This document shows positions 52,122 to 60,178 of a stretch of DNA of 64,000 bases, in pieces; the first letter of the stretch is position 1, and each line of letters begins with the position of its first letter. Position numbers and translations under genes: made by a program. The notes below the pieces were generated by a model. The model did no database searches and had not been told where the DNA came from. It worked only from the letters and a program-made list of their open reading frames with translations. The stretch comes from an uncultured Faecalibacterium sp. (GTDB lineage: Bacteria; Bacillota; Clostridia; Oscillospirales; Ruminococcaceae): contig CAKTBG010000002.1 of the NCBI GenBank assembly GCA_934533135.1, positions 119,004 through 183,003 of the forward strand, given 5' to 3'.

Positions 52122-52727
52122 TTATCTTGAATGCTTCCGGGAAGTAACGTCTTCCGTAATACCATGCTTTTCTCTGTATCCTTTTACTTTACGCCAGAAT
52201 GTCGCAGGCTTCAGGTTTAACTCATTCATCATTATTTTTGGTGTGCTTTTTCCAGCTTGCCATGCATTATACAACAGCTCAAATCGTTCTTCATCCACGT
52301 CGATTGCCTTTCGTCCTTTATATTTTCCTTCAGACCTTGCTAGCTCTATTCCTCTTCGCTGCCGTTCCTTCTTTATATCATAGTCGAATTGAGATATTGC
52401 TGTAAATGCATTCATCACCGCACCCCCACTTGGTAGAGATGTGTCAATCTTTTCTTTCAAGCTAACAAAGCCGACCTGTTTTTGGGCAAGCTCCCTCACA
52501 ATACTCAAAAGTTCAGCCGTTGAATTCGCAATATCTGCAAATTCCTTTACTACAAAAACGTCGCCAGTTCTAAGGTACTCCAACGCTTTCATCAGCTGCG
52601 GTGACTCATTGTTTTCTTGATTGCTTTTCTCAATAAACGCCTTTTCTACGTTCAGCTTCTCTACTATCCCAGTATGCACATTTCTGTTTCCACTATTATC
52701 CTGCACTCGCAAATATCCAACTCTCAT
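52122..52727 (-). CDS. Resolvase-family protein lacking the catalytic residues
   Basis: This 201-residue protein has the serine resolvase layout: an N-terminal catalytic-like domain, a long helix (ERQRRGIELARSEGKYKGRK) and a C-terminal HTH (STPKIMMNELNLKPATFWRKV). In the N-terminal motif the usual YxRVSTxxQ reads YLRVQDNSG, so the nucleophilic Ser is Gln. The LDRLGRS motif reads FADIANS, so Asp and both Arg are lost. Recombination activity is unlikely. DNA binding may remain. The ATG at 52727 (MRVGYLRV) has AAAGGG 7 nt upstream. An ATG five codons earlier is possible. AT-rich. Confidence 0.78.
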   Translation of the reverse strand: MRVGYLRVQDNSGNRNVHTGIVEKLNVEKAFIEKSNQENNESPQLMKALEYLRTGDVFVVKEFADIANSTAELLSIVRELAQKQVGFVSLKEKIDTSLPSGGAVMNAFTAISQFDYDIKKERQRRGIELARSEGKYKGRKAIDVDEERFELLYNAWQAGKSTPKIMMNELNLKPATFWRKVKGYREKHGITEDVTSRKHSR

Positions 52728-52779
52728 AATATGCCCTTTCATAGCACTCTAAGTATTTATATATACTATTCATAGCTAT

Positions 52780-52830
52780 TATAAAACAAAATCCCGCAGA
52801 AGACAACGATTGTTCGTCGTCTTCTGCGGG
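52780..52830 (-). terminator. Terminator of ssrA
   Basis: Arms at 52817-52830 and 52793-52809 (CCCGCAGAAGAC core) are followed on the minus strand by ATTTTGTTTTATAAT. The tail also contains a -10-like TATAAT for the resolvase-like gene. Confidence 0.82.
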
Positions 52831-52847
52831 TTCTACCGCATTGCGGT

Positions 52848-53196
52848 TGGTGGAGGCGATGGGAGTCGAACCCATGTCCGAAAAGAGTTCAGCGTAGGTG
52901 TCTCCGGGTGCAGGCGATCAACAACATTCCCTCCGCGTCACGCCGGTCGCCAGGCTAACGCATTGGTAGCTTCATGAGTTCCTGCCGGTCCGCAAAGCTT
53001 AGGTCCGTTCAGGTGCTGTGTCTAAAGGACGCCCCGACCCCACACGACACAAGAGTGGGCGGAACGCGCAGCACTCAGGCTGCGAGCAACTGATAATTAT
53101 TGTTGTCAGTTAATTTTTTGGAGGAGTTTTGAGCAGTTCCCCCGCTGCTACCCGCTGCCCAGGCCTCGCTCCCCCCGTCGAAACCTTTACGCCCCC
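52848..53196 (-). ncRNA. ssrA: Transfer-messenger RNA (tmRNA)
   Basis: This 349-nt RNA starts GGGGGCGTAAAGG and ends in a tRNA-like T-arm (GGTTCGACTCCC) and CGCCTCCACCA, whose acceptor stem pairs with the 5' end. It rescues stalled ribosomes and adds a degradation tag. The tag frame ends ...DNNNYQLLAA followed by TGA, so the tag ends LLAA rather than the common ALAA. The resume codon is probably within TTA ACT GAC and is not certain. smpB lies directly upstream on the same strand. Confidence 0.95.
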
Positions 53197-53202
53197 TTGA
53201 AA

Positions 53203-53220
53203 GCACACCTTGCAGTGTGC
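53203..53220 (-). terminator. Short hairpin between smpB and ssrA
   Basis: GCACAC/GTGTGC arms with a 6-nt loop, followed on the minus strand by TTTC. It may be a weak terminator or processing site upstream of the tmRNA 5' end. Confidence 0.35.
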
Positions 53221-53257
53221 GTAAAGCGTGGTTTTGCCGGAAAAGCTGCCCGGAAGA

Positions 53258-53740
53258 TCAATAGAATTTGCCGTTGGACTTGACGGCGCGGTCGATGGAA
53301 CGTTTTGCATCTCGCTTTGCGGCGTCCGCACGCTTGTCGTAGAGCTTTTTGCCCTTGCACAAGCCCACTTCCATCTTGACGCGGCCATGCTTGAAGTAAA
53401 GCGAAAGGGGAACCAGCGTGTATCCCTGCAGTTTGCACTGCTGGTGCAGCCGCCGGATCTCGCTCTTGTGCGCCAGCAACCGCCGAACCCGCAGCGGATC
53501 CTGATTGAAGATGTTGCCGTGATCGTAGGGGGTGATGTGCATCCCCTTGACCAGCAGCTCGCCGTCCTCAATATCGACCCAGCTGTCTTTCAGGTTGACG
53601 CCGCCGGCACGCAGGCTCTTGACCTCGGTGCCCTTCAGCTCCACGCCAGTCTCCAATGCTTCCAGAACAAAGTATTCGTGGCGCGCTTCGCGGTTTGTGG
53701 CAATCGTCTTGGTTGCCGGACGTTCTTTGGTCGGTGCCAT
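53258..53740 (-). CDS. smpB: SsrA-binding protein
   Basis: This 160-residue protein binds tmRNA and brings it to stalled ribosomes. Motifs are NREARHEYFVLEALETGVELKG-like N-terminus, VNLKDSWVDIEDGE and the basic C-terminal tail with GKKLYDKR. Its RNA partner ssrA follows on the same strand. A promoter lies upstream (53779-53806). Confidence 0.95.
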   Translation of the reverse strand: MAPTKERPATKTIATNREARHEYFVLEALETGVELKGTEVKSLRAGGVNLKDSWVDIEDGELLVKGMHITPYDHGNIFNQDPLRVRRLLAHKSEIRRLHQQCKLQGYTLVPLSLYFKHGRVKMEVGLCKGKKLYDKRADAAKRDAKRSIDRAVKSNGKFY

Positions 53741-53778
53741 GAAACGCGCCTCCTTTCTCTGTCAGGCTTCGTTTTGTT

Positions 53779-53806
53779 AGTATATCATATTTTTGCGGTT
53801 TTTCAA
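53779..53806 (-). promoter_or_regulatory. Promoter of smpB
   Basis: Minus-strand -35 TTGAAA (53801-53806), a 16-nt spacer and -10 TATACT (53779-53784). Confidence 0.65.
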
Positions 53807-53863
53807 GAGCGATTTTTGAAGAAAGTGTAACACTTTTCCAAAATCAGACCGGAATCGGGTCAG

Positions 53864-54463
53864 TCACAGCTCACCGCGGCCCGAAAGTGCCCGGTAGAGG
53901 GTGCTTTCGTCGGCGTATTCGAGGCTGGAACCGGTCGGCAGGCCGTAGGCCAGCCGGGTCGCCTTGATCCCCATGGGTTTGATGAGCTTGGCCAGATACA
54001 TCGCCGTAGCGTCGCCTTCGACGGTGGGGTTCATGGCCATGATGACTTCCTTCACCGTATCGTCGCCCAGCCGGGCCAGCAGTTCCTTGACCGTCAGCTG
54101 CTCGGCGGTGATGCCGTCCAGAGGGTTGAGCAGACCGTACAGCACATGATACAGCCCGTTGTACTCCCTTGTCCGTTCGATGGCCTGTACATCCCGCGGG
54201 TGCTCCACCACGCAGAGGATCGACCGATCCCGCTTGGCGTTGGCGCAGATGCTGCAGACGTCGGCGTCGGTATAGTTCTGGCAGATCCGGCAGCGGTGGA
54301 GTTTGGTGTGGGCGTTCTGGATGGCACCGGCCAGCGATGCGGCGTCCTCGTCCGACATACTCATGACCTGATAGGCCATCCGGGTCGCACTTTTGCGGCC
54401 AATGCCCGAAAATTTGCTGAACGCTTCGATCAGCTTTTCGAGCGGGGCAGCAGTGTACTCCAT
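53864..54463 (-). CDS. recR: Recombination mediator RecR
   Basis: This 199-residue protein acts with RecO/RecF to load RecA. It has the helix-hairpin-helix start (FSGIGRKSATRMA), a four-Cys zinc finger (CRICQNYTDADVCSIC) and the Toprim domain (LCVVEHPRDV). It is the last gene of the dnaX-ybaB-recR operon, 15 nt after ybaB. Confidence 0.95.
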   Translation of the reverse strand: MEYTAAPLEKLIEAFSKFSGIGRKSATRMAYQVMSMSDEDAASLAGAIQNAHTKLHRCRICQNYTDADVCSICANAKRDRSILCVVEHPRDVQAIERTREYNGLYHVLYGLLNPLDGITAEQLTVKELLARLGDDTVKEVIMAMNPTVEGDATAMYLAKLIKPMGIKATRLAYGLPTGSSLEYADESTLYRALSGRGEL

Positions 54464-54478
54464 AGCGGCTCCTCCGTA

Positions 54479-54817
54479 TCAGAGGCCGGGGATGTTCATG
54501 CCGCCGGTCAGTTTGCCCATCTCGGCCTCGGCCGTCTCATCGACCTGCTTGACGGTGGCGTTGATGGCGGCAGCGACCAGATCTTCCAGCATCTCGATGT
54601 CGTCGGGATCGACGGCCTCGGGCTTGATGGTGATGGACAGCACCTCATGTTTGCCGTTCATCTTGACGGTGACCATCTCGCCGGAGGCACTGCCGGTGTA
54701 CTCGGCGGCTTCCAGCTCGGCCTGCTTTGCCTTCATGTCCTCCTGCATCTTCTGTGCCTGACGCATCAGGGCGTTCATATCGGGGCGGCCGAAGCCTGCG
54801 GGCATTCTTGCTTTCAT
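54479..54817 (-). CDS. YbaB/EbfC nucleoid-associated protein
   Basis: This 112-residue small DNA-binding protein has a Met/Gln/Lys-rich helical start (MRQAQKMQEDMKAKQ) and the family core VTVKMNGKHEVLSITI. The dnaX-ybaB-recR order is widely conserved. It starts 18 nt after the dnaX stop. Confidence 0.93.
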   Translation of the reverse strand: MKARMPAGFGRPDMNALMRQAQKMQEDMKAKQAELEAAEYTGSASGEMVTVKMNGKHEVLSITIKPEAVDPDDIEMLEDLVAAAINATVKQVDETAEAEMGKLTGGMNIPGL

Positions 54818-54835
54818 AATAGAGATCTCCTTTTA

Positions 54836-56731
54836 TTATCGTTTTTTGCGTTCGCTATCCTCAATCGACACCTCCAAGCCCAGTTTTTCGAGGGCATGGA
54901 GCGATTGTTCGGCATTGCTGGCGGCTTTGTGCGTGGTTTTCGGCTCATAGGGGCCGATGGGAACTTTTACGCCCGACACCTGCGCGATCAATTGCTTGAT
55001 GAGCCGCTGGCTGTCCTTGTTGGTGCGGATGAAATCCCGGAAGGTCTTGCCTCCGTCGATCAGCACCCGGGTGCCGTCGAAGTACCCCTTCGATTTGCGG
55101 AGGTAAGAGTAGAGCATGGGGTCTTTTTCCTGCAACAGCCGGATGACCTCGGGCCACTGGGGGAAGGGGTTGATCTCAGCCGCTGCGACGGTGCGGGGTT
55201 TGTGCAGCACCGGGTCGGCAGCATACTCCGGTGCGGGCTGTGCAGCCGCAGCGGGCTGCGGCTCCGGAACCGGGTCGGCGGCCTTGGGCTGCACACCCGG
55301 CTCCTCCCAAGGCAGGGCACCGGCCGTTTCCTGCACCGGCGGTTCCTCCGGAAGCGGCGGCAGGTCGTCGGATGCGTCGGCCGACGCAGGGGCAGAAGGC
55401 ACGGGAGCCGAGTCTGGCTGGCCCGACGCGGCCGGAACACGCGGCGTCACCGGCTCCGGCTGAGGAGCAGGGGAAACGGCCGCTGCCGGTTCAGATGCAG
55501 CAGGTGCAGCGGGAACGATCGGCTGCGGAGGTTCCGCTGCGCGCGCAAAGGGCTGTACGGGAGCAGCCGCAAAGGGGCGGACGGTTTCTGCCGGGGCAGG
55601 CTGCGGGGCGGCTGCACGCGGGGAAACCGCCGCCGGAACGACGGACTGCTGGGGCGGCTCCGACAGGCTGAACAAGGCGAGCTCCAGCTCGATCCGCTGG
55701 TCGCTGCCGCGGGTCATGTGCTCCAAGGCGTTGCCCAGCGTCCGGATGGCGCGGATGGCTTCCCGCTGGCCGAGGCGCGGCCCTTTGTCGAGATACTGTG
55801 CTTCTTCTTCGGGAGAAACGCCCGAGAGCAACGCCTGACCGCCCGGCAGAGCTGCCAGCATCAGGGCACGGTAGTGGGCGATCAATTCTTCGGTCAGCCG
55901 TTTTACATCCACCGACTGCTGCCGCAGTGCGGCCAGCTGTGCCAGTGCGGATGCACCCTCCTGTGCTTCGATGGCGTCCGAAATGCGGAACAGATAGCTC
56001 CGGTCGGTCACGCCGGCCATCCGGCGCACCACGTCTGCGTCGATCTTGGCCGTCACACCGGCGCAGGTGTCCAGAATGGAGAGGGCATCGCGGAGCGCAC
56101 CATCGGCAAGCCGGGCGATCAGCTCGGCACCGTCAGGGGTCAGCTCCAACGATTCCTCTCCGGCAATGTATTCGACCCGGCGGGCAATATCCTCGGGGCC
56201 GATGCGGGTGAAATCGTACCGCTGGCAGCGGGAAAGGATGGTGGCCGGAACCTTCTGGATCTCGGTGGTGGCAAGGATGAAGATCACATGGGCGGGCGGC
56301 TCTTCCAGCGTTTTCAGCAGGGCGTTGAAGGCCGCCGTGGACAGCATGTGTACCTCGTCGATGATATACACCTTGTACCGGCAGGCACTGGGGGTGTAAG
56401 CCGTTTCATCCCGCAGGTCGCGGATGTCATCGACGCCGTTGTTGGAGGCGGCGTCCATCTCCACCACGTCAAGGATGCTGCCATTGTCGATGCCTTTGCA
56501 GATCTCACACGCGCCGCAGGGGTCGCCGTTCTGCGGATGCAGGCAGTTGACCGCCTTGGCGAAGATCTTGGCGCAGGTGGTCTTGCCGGTGCCGCGCACG
56601 CCGGTGAACAGGTAGGCGTGACCCACCCGCCCGGCGGTGATCTGGTTTTTCAGCGCGGTCACGATGGCACGCTGACCCACCACATCCTCAAACCGCTGCG
56701 GACGCCATTTACGGTAGAGCGCACGATACAT
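54836..56731 (-). CDS. dnaX: DNA polymerase III subunit gamma/tau
   Basis: This 631-residue clamp-loader ATPase starts MYRALYRKWRPQRFEDVVGQ. Walker A is GVRGTGKTT, the zinc module CLHPQNGDPCGACEIC is complete, and SRC-type LSRCQRYDF is present. The region from about 390 to 530 is an Ala/Pro/Glu-rich linker, and a C-terminal tau-like domain follows. The ATG at 56731 follows GGGGAGG. A frame reaching further upstream would run through the SRP RNA gene and is not used. Confidence 0.95.
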   Translation of the reverse strand: MYRALYRKWRPQRFEDVVGQRAIVTALKNQITAGRVGHAYLFTGVRGTGKTTCAKIFAKAVNCLHPQNGDPCGACEICKGIDNGSILDVVEMDAASNNGVDDIRDLRDETAYTPSACRYKVYIIDEVHMLSTAAFNALLKTLEEPPAHVIFILATTEIQKVPATILSRCQRYDFTRIGPEDIARRVEYIAGEESLELTPDGAELIARLADGALRDALSILDTCAGVTAKIDADVVRRMAGVTDRSYLFRISDAIEAQEGASALAQLAALRQQSVDVKRLTEELIAHYRALMLAALPGGQALLSGVSPEEEAQYLDKGPRLGQREAIRAIRTLGNALEHMTRGSDQRIELELALFSLSEPPQQSVVPAAVSPRAAAPQPAPAETVRPFAAAPVQPFARAAEPPQPIVPAAPAASEPAAAVSPAPQPEPVTPRVPAASGQPDSAPVPSAPASADASDDLPPLPEEPPVQETAGALPWEEPGVQPKAADPVPEPQPAAAAQPAPEYAADPVLHKPRTVAAAEINPFPQWPEVIRLLQEKDPMLYSYLRKSKGYFDGTRVLIDGGKTFRDFIRTNKDSQRLIKQLIAQVSGVKVPIGPYEPKTTHKAASNAEQSLHALEKLGLEVSIEDSERKKR

Positions 56732-56761
56732 CTGCGTTTCCTCCCCTTTGGAAAAATCGGA

Positions 56762-56799
56762 CAAAAGAAAAACGGACAGCGCGGGAAACCTCCCGGCTG
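56762..56799 (-). terminator. Terminator of ffs
   Basis: Arms CAGC-GGGA and TCCC-GCTG (56777-56799) are followed on the minus strand by TTTTTCTTTTG. It lies between the SRP RNA and dnaX. Confidence 0.7.
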
Positions 56800-56806
56800 C
56801 GTTCCT

Positions 56807-56923
56807 CGGCATACGGATGCAGGCTGACTGAAACGCACGAGCCACGCCGCTTAAGGCTGCTTGGTTCCCCACCTGACCTGGTTCACAGCGGTCCCATCGT
56901 ACAGGGCCCGCATCCGTATGCCG
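56807..56923 (-). ncRNA. ffs: Signal recognition particle RNA (small bacterial type)
   Basis: The minus strand contains the conserved domain IV core ACCAGGTCAGG...GGAA...AGCAGCC. The ends CGGCATACGGATGC and GCATCCGTATGCCG pair perfectly, giving a rod of about 117 nt. It binds Ffh and targets membrane proteins. The ffs-dnaX-ybaB-recR order is common in Firmicutes. Exact ends are estimates from the terminal helix. Confidence 0.9.
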
Positions 56924-57011
56924 AACCACGCAACAAACGCTGTCCGACAAGGCATACCTTTTGTATGCCTGAATAGTATACCACGTTTTTGTGCAGAATG
57001 CAAGCGGCGGA

Positions 57012-57048
57012 GAAAAAAAGACCCCCCGACCGGTCACCCGGCGGGGGG
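57012..57048 (-). terminator. Terminator of pta
   Basis: Arms CCCCCCG...CGGGGGG (57022-57048) with an inner CCGG stem are followed on the minus strand by TCTTTTTTT. Confidence 0.85.
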
Positions 57049-57082
57049 CAGAAGTGCTAAAGGATCGGGGAGATGCTCACAC

Positions 57083-58108
57083 TCAGGACTGGCAGGCGGT
57101 GATGAGGCTCATCTTGTAGACCTCGTCGGCGTTGCAGCCGCGGGACAGGTCGTTGATGGGAGCGTTCAGACCCTGCAGGATGGGGCCGTAAGCGGCATAG
57201 CCGCCCAGACGCTGTGCGATCTTATAGCCGATGTTGCCGGCTTCGATGCAGGGGAAGATGAAGGTGTTGGCCTGACCAGCGACCTTGCTGCCCTTGCACT
57301 TGACCTGTGCGACCTCGGGGGCAACGGCAGCGTCAAACTGCAGCTCGCCATCGACGGCCAGCTCGGGATCCATCTCCTGTGCCTTGATGACGGCGTCGTG
57401 GCTCAGAGCGACGGTGCCGCCCTTGCCGGAGCCCTTGGTGGAGAAGCTCAGGACAGCGACCTTCGGGTCGATGCCGAACAGCTTTGCGGTCTTGGCAGTC
57501 TCGACTGCGACCTCTGCCAGCTTGGAAGCGGCAGCAACCTTGACCTCGCCGGTGGCCTTATCGACGGTATCGGTGTAATCAATGTTGACCGCGCAGTCGC
57601 CCATGGCAATGCGCTTCAGGCCTTCTTCGCCGCAATCGCGGTCCAGAATGAAGCAGGAGCTGACCAGATGTGCGCCCTTCTTGGTCTTGACCAGCTGCAG
57701 GGCGGGGCGGATGGTGTCGGCGGTGGAGTAGGTCGCACCACCCAGCAGGCAGTCGGCCTTGCCCATCTTGACCAGCATGGTGCCGAAGTAGTTGGACTTC
57801 TTCAGCAGAGCGGCACATTCTTCTGCGCTCTGCTTGCCCTTGCGCAGCTCGACCATGGTGTTGACCATCTCGTCAAAACCGGCGTAGTTCTCCGGGTCGA
57901 TGATCTCTGCAGCGGAAATATCAAAATTGCCAGCGGCGGCAGCAGCCTTGCACTCTGCCTCGTTGCCGACCATAACGACTTTCAGCACGCCCTCAGCCAG
58001 CAGCTTGCTTGCGGCCTCCAGAATGCGGGGGTCATTGCCCTCGGTAAAAACGATCGTCTTGGGGTTCGCTTTCAGCTGTGCTACCAGCGGTGCAAACATA
58101 TCAGCCAT
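57083..58108 (-). CDS. pta: Phosphate acetyltransferase
   Basis: This 341-residue short-form phosphotransacetylase converts acetyl-CoA and phosphate to acetyl phosphate. It begins FAPLVAQLKANPKTIVFTEGNDPRILEA and has GGATYSTADTIRPALQ, VLSFSTKGSGKG and the late ANTFIFPCIEAGNIGYKIAQRLG. The ATG at 58108 follows CGGAGG. A longer frame upstream lies antisense to the uracil-DNA glycosylase gene and is rejected. No ackA is adjacent. Confidence 0.93.
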   Translation of the reverse strand: MADMFAPLVAQLKANPKTIVFTEGNDPRILEAASKLLAEGVLKVVMVGNEAECKAAAAAGNFDISAAEIIDPENYAGFDEMVNTMVELRKGKQSAEECAALLKKSNYFGTMLVKMGKADCLLGGATYSTADTIRPALQLVKTKKGAHLVSSCFILDRDCGEEGLKRIAMGDCAVNIDYTDTVDKATGEVKVAAASKLAEVAVETAKTAKLFGIDPKVAVLSFSTKGSGKGGTVALSHDAVIKAQEMDPELAVDGELQFDAAVAPEVAQVKCKGSKVAGQANTFIFPCIEAGNIGYKIAQRLGGYAAYGPILQGLNAPINDLSRGCNADEVYKMSLITACQS

Positions 58109-58172
58109 TGTGATTACCTCCGAAATTACTTTGCAATTATTCCCGGGCACCACAGATGTGCCCTTCCTTTTT

Positions 58173-58200
58173 ATTCTAGCACAGAGTTGGAAAACTTCAA
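58173..58200 (-). promoter_or_regulatory. Promoter of pta
   Basis: Minus-strand -35 TTGAAG (58195-58200), a 16-nt spacer and -10 TAGAAT (58173-58178). Confidence 0.65.
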
Positions 58201-58297
58201 GACAAATCCGCAATTTTGTGGTATATTTTATCCAGAGAAACCATTCGCACGATTGTGAAGAATTTGTCATTTTATTTGTGAGAGGATTAACGAAGTG

Positions 58298-58864
58298 ATG
58301 GACTTGGAAACACTGCGCACCGAGTGTCTGGCCTGCACCCGCTGCCCGCTGCATGAGACGCGCACCCATGTGGTGTTCGGGCAGGGCGTTGCAGATGCCG
58401 AAGTGCTGTTTGTGGGCGAAGGCCCGGGGCAGAGCGAGGATGAGCAGGGCCTGCCCTTTGTGGGGCGGAGCGGCCAGCTGCTGGACAAATACCTCTTTGC
58501 CATCGACCTTGACCGGGCGAAGAACTGTTACATCGCCAACATTGTCAAATGCCGTCCGCCGCAGAACCGCGACCCGCTGCCGGCTGAGAGCGAAGCCTGT
58601 ATGCCGTGGCTGCGGGAGCAGTTCCGCCTGCTGCAGCCCAAGATCGTGGTCTGTCTGGGCCGCATCGCTGCCCAGCGGATGATCCGGGCGGATTTTTCGG
58701 TGACAAAAGAGCATGGCGTCTTTCTCGAAAAGAACGGCGTTCTCTTTATGGGTACCTTCCATCCGGCGGCTCTGCTCCGCCAGCCCCAGAACAAACCCGA
58801 GGCTTTCGCGGATTTTGTGGCACTGCGAAGTAAGATCGAAGAGGTCTGCGTGAGGACTTATTGA
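58298..58864 (+). CDS. Family 4 uracil-DNA glycosylase
   Basis: This 188-residue Fe-S uracil-DNA glycosylase (UDGa/family 4) removes uracil from DNA. The first cluster cysteines are in CLACTRCPL. Motif 1 is GEGPGQSEDEQGLPFVGRSG and the late HPAALLRQP carries the catalytic-loop His. I use the ATG at 58298 with AGAGGA upstream. A GTG one codon earlier is possible. It is divergent from pta. Confidence 0.92.
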   Translation: MDLETLRTECLACTRCPLHETRTHVVFGQGVADAEVLFVGEGPGQSEDEQGLPFVGRSGQLLDKYLFAIDLDRAKNCYIANIVKCRPPQNRDPLPAESEACMPWLREQFRLLQPKIVVCLGRIAAQRMIRADFSVTKEHGVFLEKNGVLFMGTFHPAALLRQPQNKPEAFADFVALRSKIEEVCVRTY

Positions 58865-58912
58865 GGGCTTGCCCTCTCAGTCTCGCTCCGCTCGCCCAGA
58901 GGGAGAGCCAAG
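58862..58912. repeat. Palindromic GCCCTCTC...GAGAGCC repeat
   Basis: The sequence GGGCTTGCCCTCTC...AGAGGGAGAGCCAAG resembles the left half of the repeat at 23518-23647. It starts at the stop of the glycosylase gene and directly abuts copy 2 of the covarying repeat. Confidence 0.45.
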
Positions 58913-59011
58913 TTTATCGCAATTTTCAAAAATAGTGCCTATCGAAACGGCATATTTGCGATATGCAGTTTGCGGATGTTGCTTGTGCATTAAAAACGCA
59001 AACTGCTATAG
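58913..59011 (+). repeat. Covarying repeat, full copy 2
   Basis: It matches 20751-20850 read on the minus strand. The stem arms are GCAGTTTGCG (58965-58974) and CGCAAACTGC (58997-59006). TATCGCAA (58915-58922) can pair with TTGCGATA (58956-58963). It ends TGCTATAGT, an extended -10-like end, 54 nt before the ATPase start. Confidence 0.75.
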
Positions 59012-59064
59012 TATCATCTCTCCGCGTTTTTGCATACGTTGAAGCAAAAGCGAGGTGTTTTGAT

Positions 59065-60144
59065 ATGGAATACAGATCCTGTGATTTCTTTTTGGGGGCA
59101 ACGACGCCTGCGGGGTTCAAAGGGTATTTTGAAGCATTGCGGAACGAGCCGGATCTCCGGATGTACCTCATCAAAAGCGGGCCGGGCTGCGGAAAATCGA
59201 CTCTGATGAAGCAGCTGGCACGCTGCGCTGAATCCAAAGGCGAAGCCATCCAGCGCATCCATTGCGCTTCCGACCCGGACAGTTTGGACGGCGTGATCTT
59301 CTGCGGGCAGAAGGCGGCCATCGTGGATGCCACCGCGCCCCATGTGGTGGAGCCGGACGCCCCGGGAGCCGACGAGGTGGTGGTCAGCCTGTACCACACC
59401 ATCCATACAGAGACGATCCACCCCCACCGGGATGCGGTGAAAGAGCTGTTCCGGCAGAATGCGGTCCTCCGCAGCCGGGCATCCCGGTACGTGGCCTCGG
59501 CGGGGAGTCTGCTGCTGGACAGCCGCCGCGCCGAGGCTTGCAGCACAAACTTCGAGAAAGTGCGCCGCTACGTCAAACGGCTCTGCACCCGGCTGCTGCC
59601 CCGCACGGAGGGAACCCCCAGCGAGGAGCTGCGCCTGCTTTCGGCCATCACCCCCAAAGGGATCGTGTTCTATCAAAATACGATCGAGGCTTTGGCCGAC
59701 CGCACGGTGGTCTTTCACGACGATCCGGGGGCGGTATCCCGGCTGCTGCTCGAGCTGATCCGCGCCGAAGCACTGGCCCGGGGCTATCACATCATCACCT
59801 GCCCCTGTGCCATGCACCCGGAGGATAAGATCGACCATCTCTTTATCCCGGCTCTTCGGCTGGCCTTCCTCACCGACAACCGCTGGCATCCGGTGCGGAT
59901 CCCGGGGGTGCAGGCGGTGCGGTGTACCCGGTTTGTGGATCGGGAAAATCTGTCGGGCTACCGTGCCCGGCTTCGGTTCAACGAGCGTGCCGCCGCTGAA
60001 CTTTTGGAACAGGCGGCCGCGCTGATGGCGCAGGCCAAGAGCTGCCACGACGAACTGGAAACCTATTACCGCGCCGCTGTGGACTTTGCACAGGTGGAGC
60101 AGGCTGCGCGGGAATGTGAGAAGATGCTGGGATTGTCGCAGTAA
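59065..60144 (+). CDS. Uncharacterised P-loop ATPase
   Basis: The 359 residues carry a clear Walker A (KSGPGCGKSTLMKQL) near the start and a second nucleotide-binding-like half. The sequence resembles a conserved, uncharacterised ATPase group of Bacilli and Clostridia (PRK06851-like, from memory). The region CPCAMHPEDKIDHLFIPALRLAFLT is characteristic. I start at the ATG at 59065 (MEYRSCDFF) after GCGAGG. A longer frame would translate the repeat upstream. The gene lies directly after copy 2 of the covarying repeat and 34 nt before the helicase gene. The function is unknown. Confidence 0.7.
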   Translation: MEYRSCDFFLGATTPAGFKGYFEALRNEPDLRMYLIKSGPGCGKSTLMKQLARCAESKGEAIQRIHCASDPDSLDGVIFCGQKAAIVDATAPHVVEPDAPGADEVVVSLYHTIHTETIHPHRDAVKELFRQNAVLRSRASRYVASAGSLLLDSRRAEACSTNFEKVRRYVKRLCTRLLPRTEGTPSEELRLLSAITPKGIVFYQNTIEALADRTVVFHDDPGAVSRLLLELIRAEALARGYHIITCPCAMHPEDKIDHLFIPALRLAFLTDNRWHPVRIPGVQAVRCTRFVDRENLSGYRARLRFNERAAAELLEQAAALMAQAKSCHDELETYYRAAVDFAQVEQAARECEKMLGLSQ

Positions 60145-60178
60145 CACCGCACACAAAACGATCCGGGAGGGGAAAACG

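Noticed and set aside
50458..52847. An attachment-site duplication of the ssrA 3' end
   Set aside because: I found no second copy of the GAGTCGAAC-containing 3' end in this interval.
56732..57037. A longer N-terminus for DnaX
   Set aside because: It would translate the SRP RNA gene and its terminator. The conserved MYRALYRKWRP start at 56731 has a strong ribosome-binding site.
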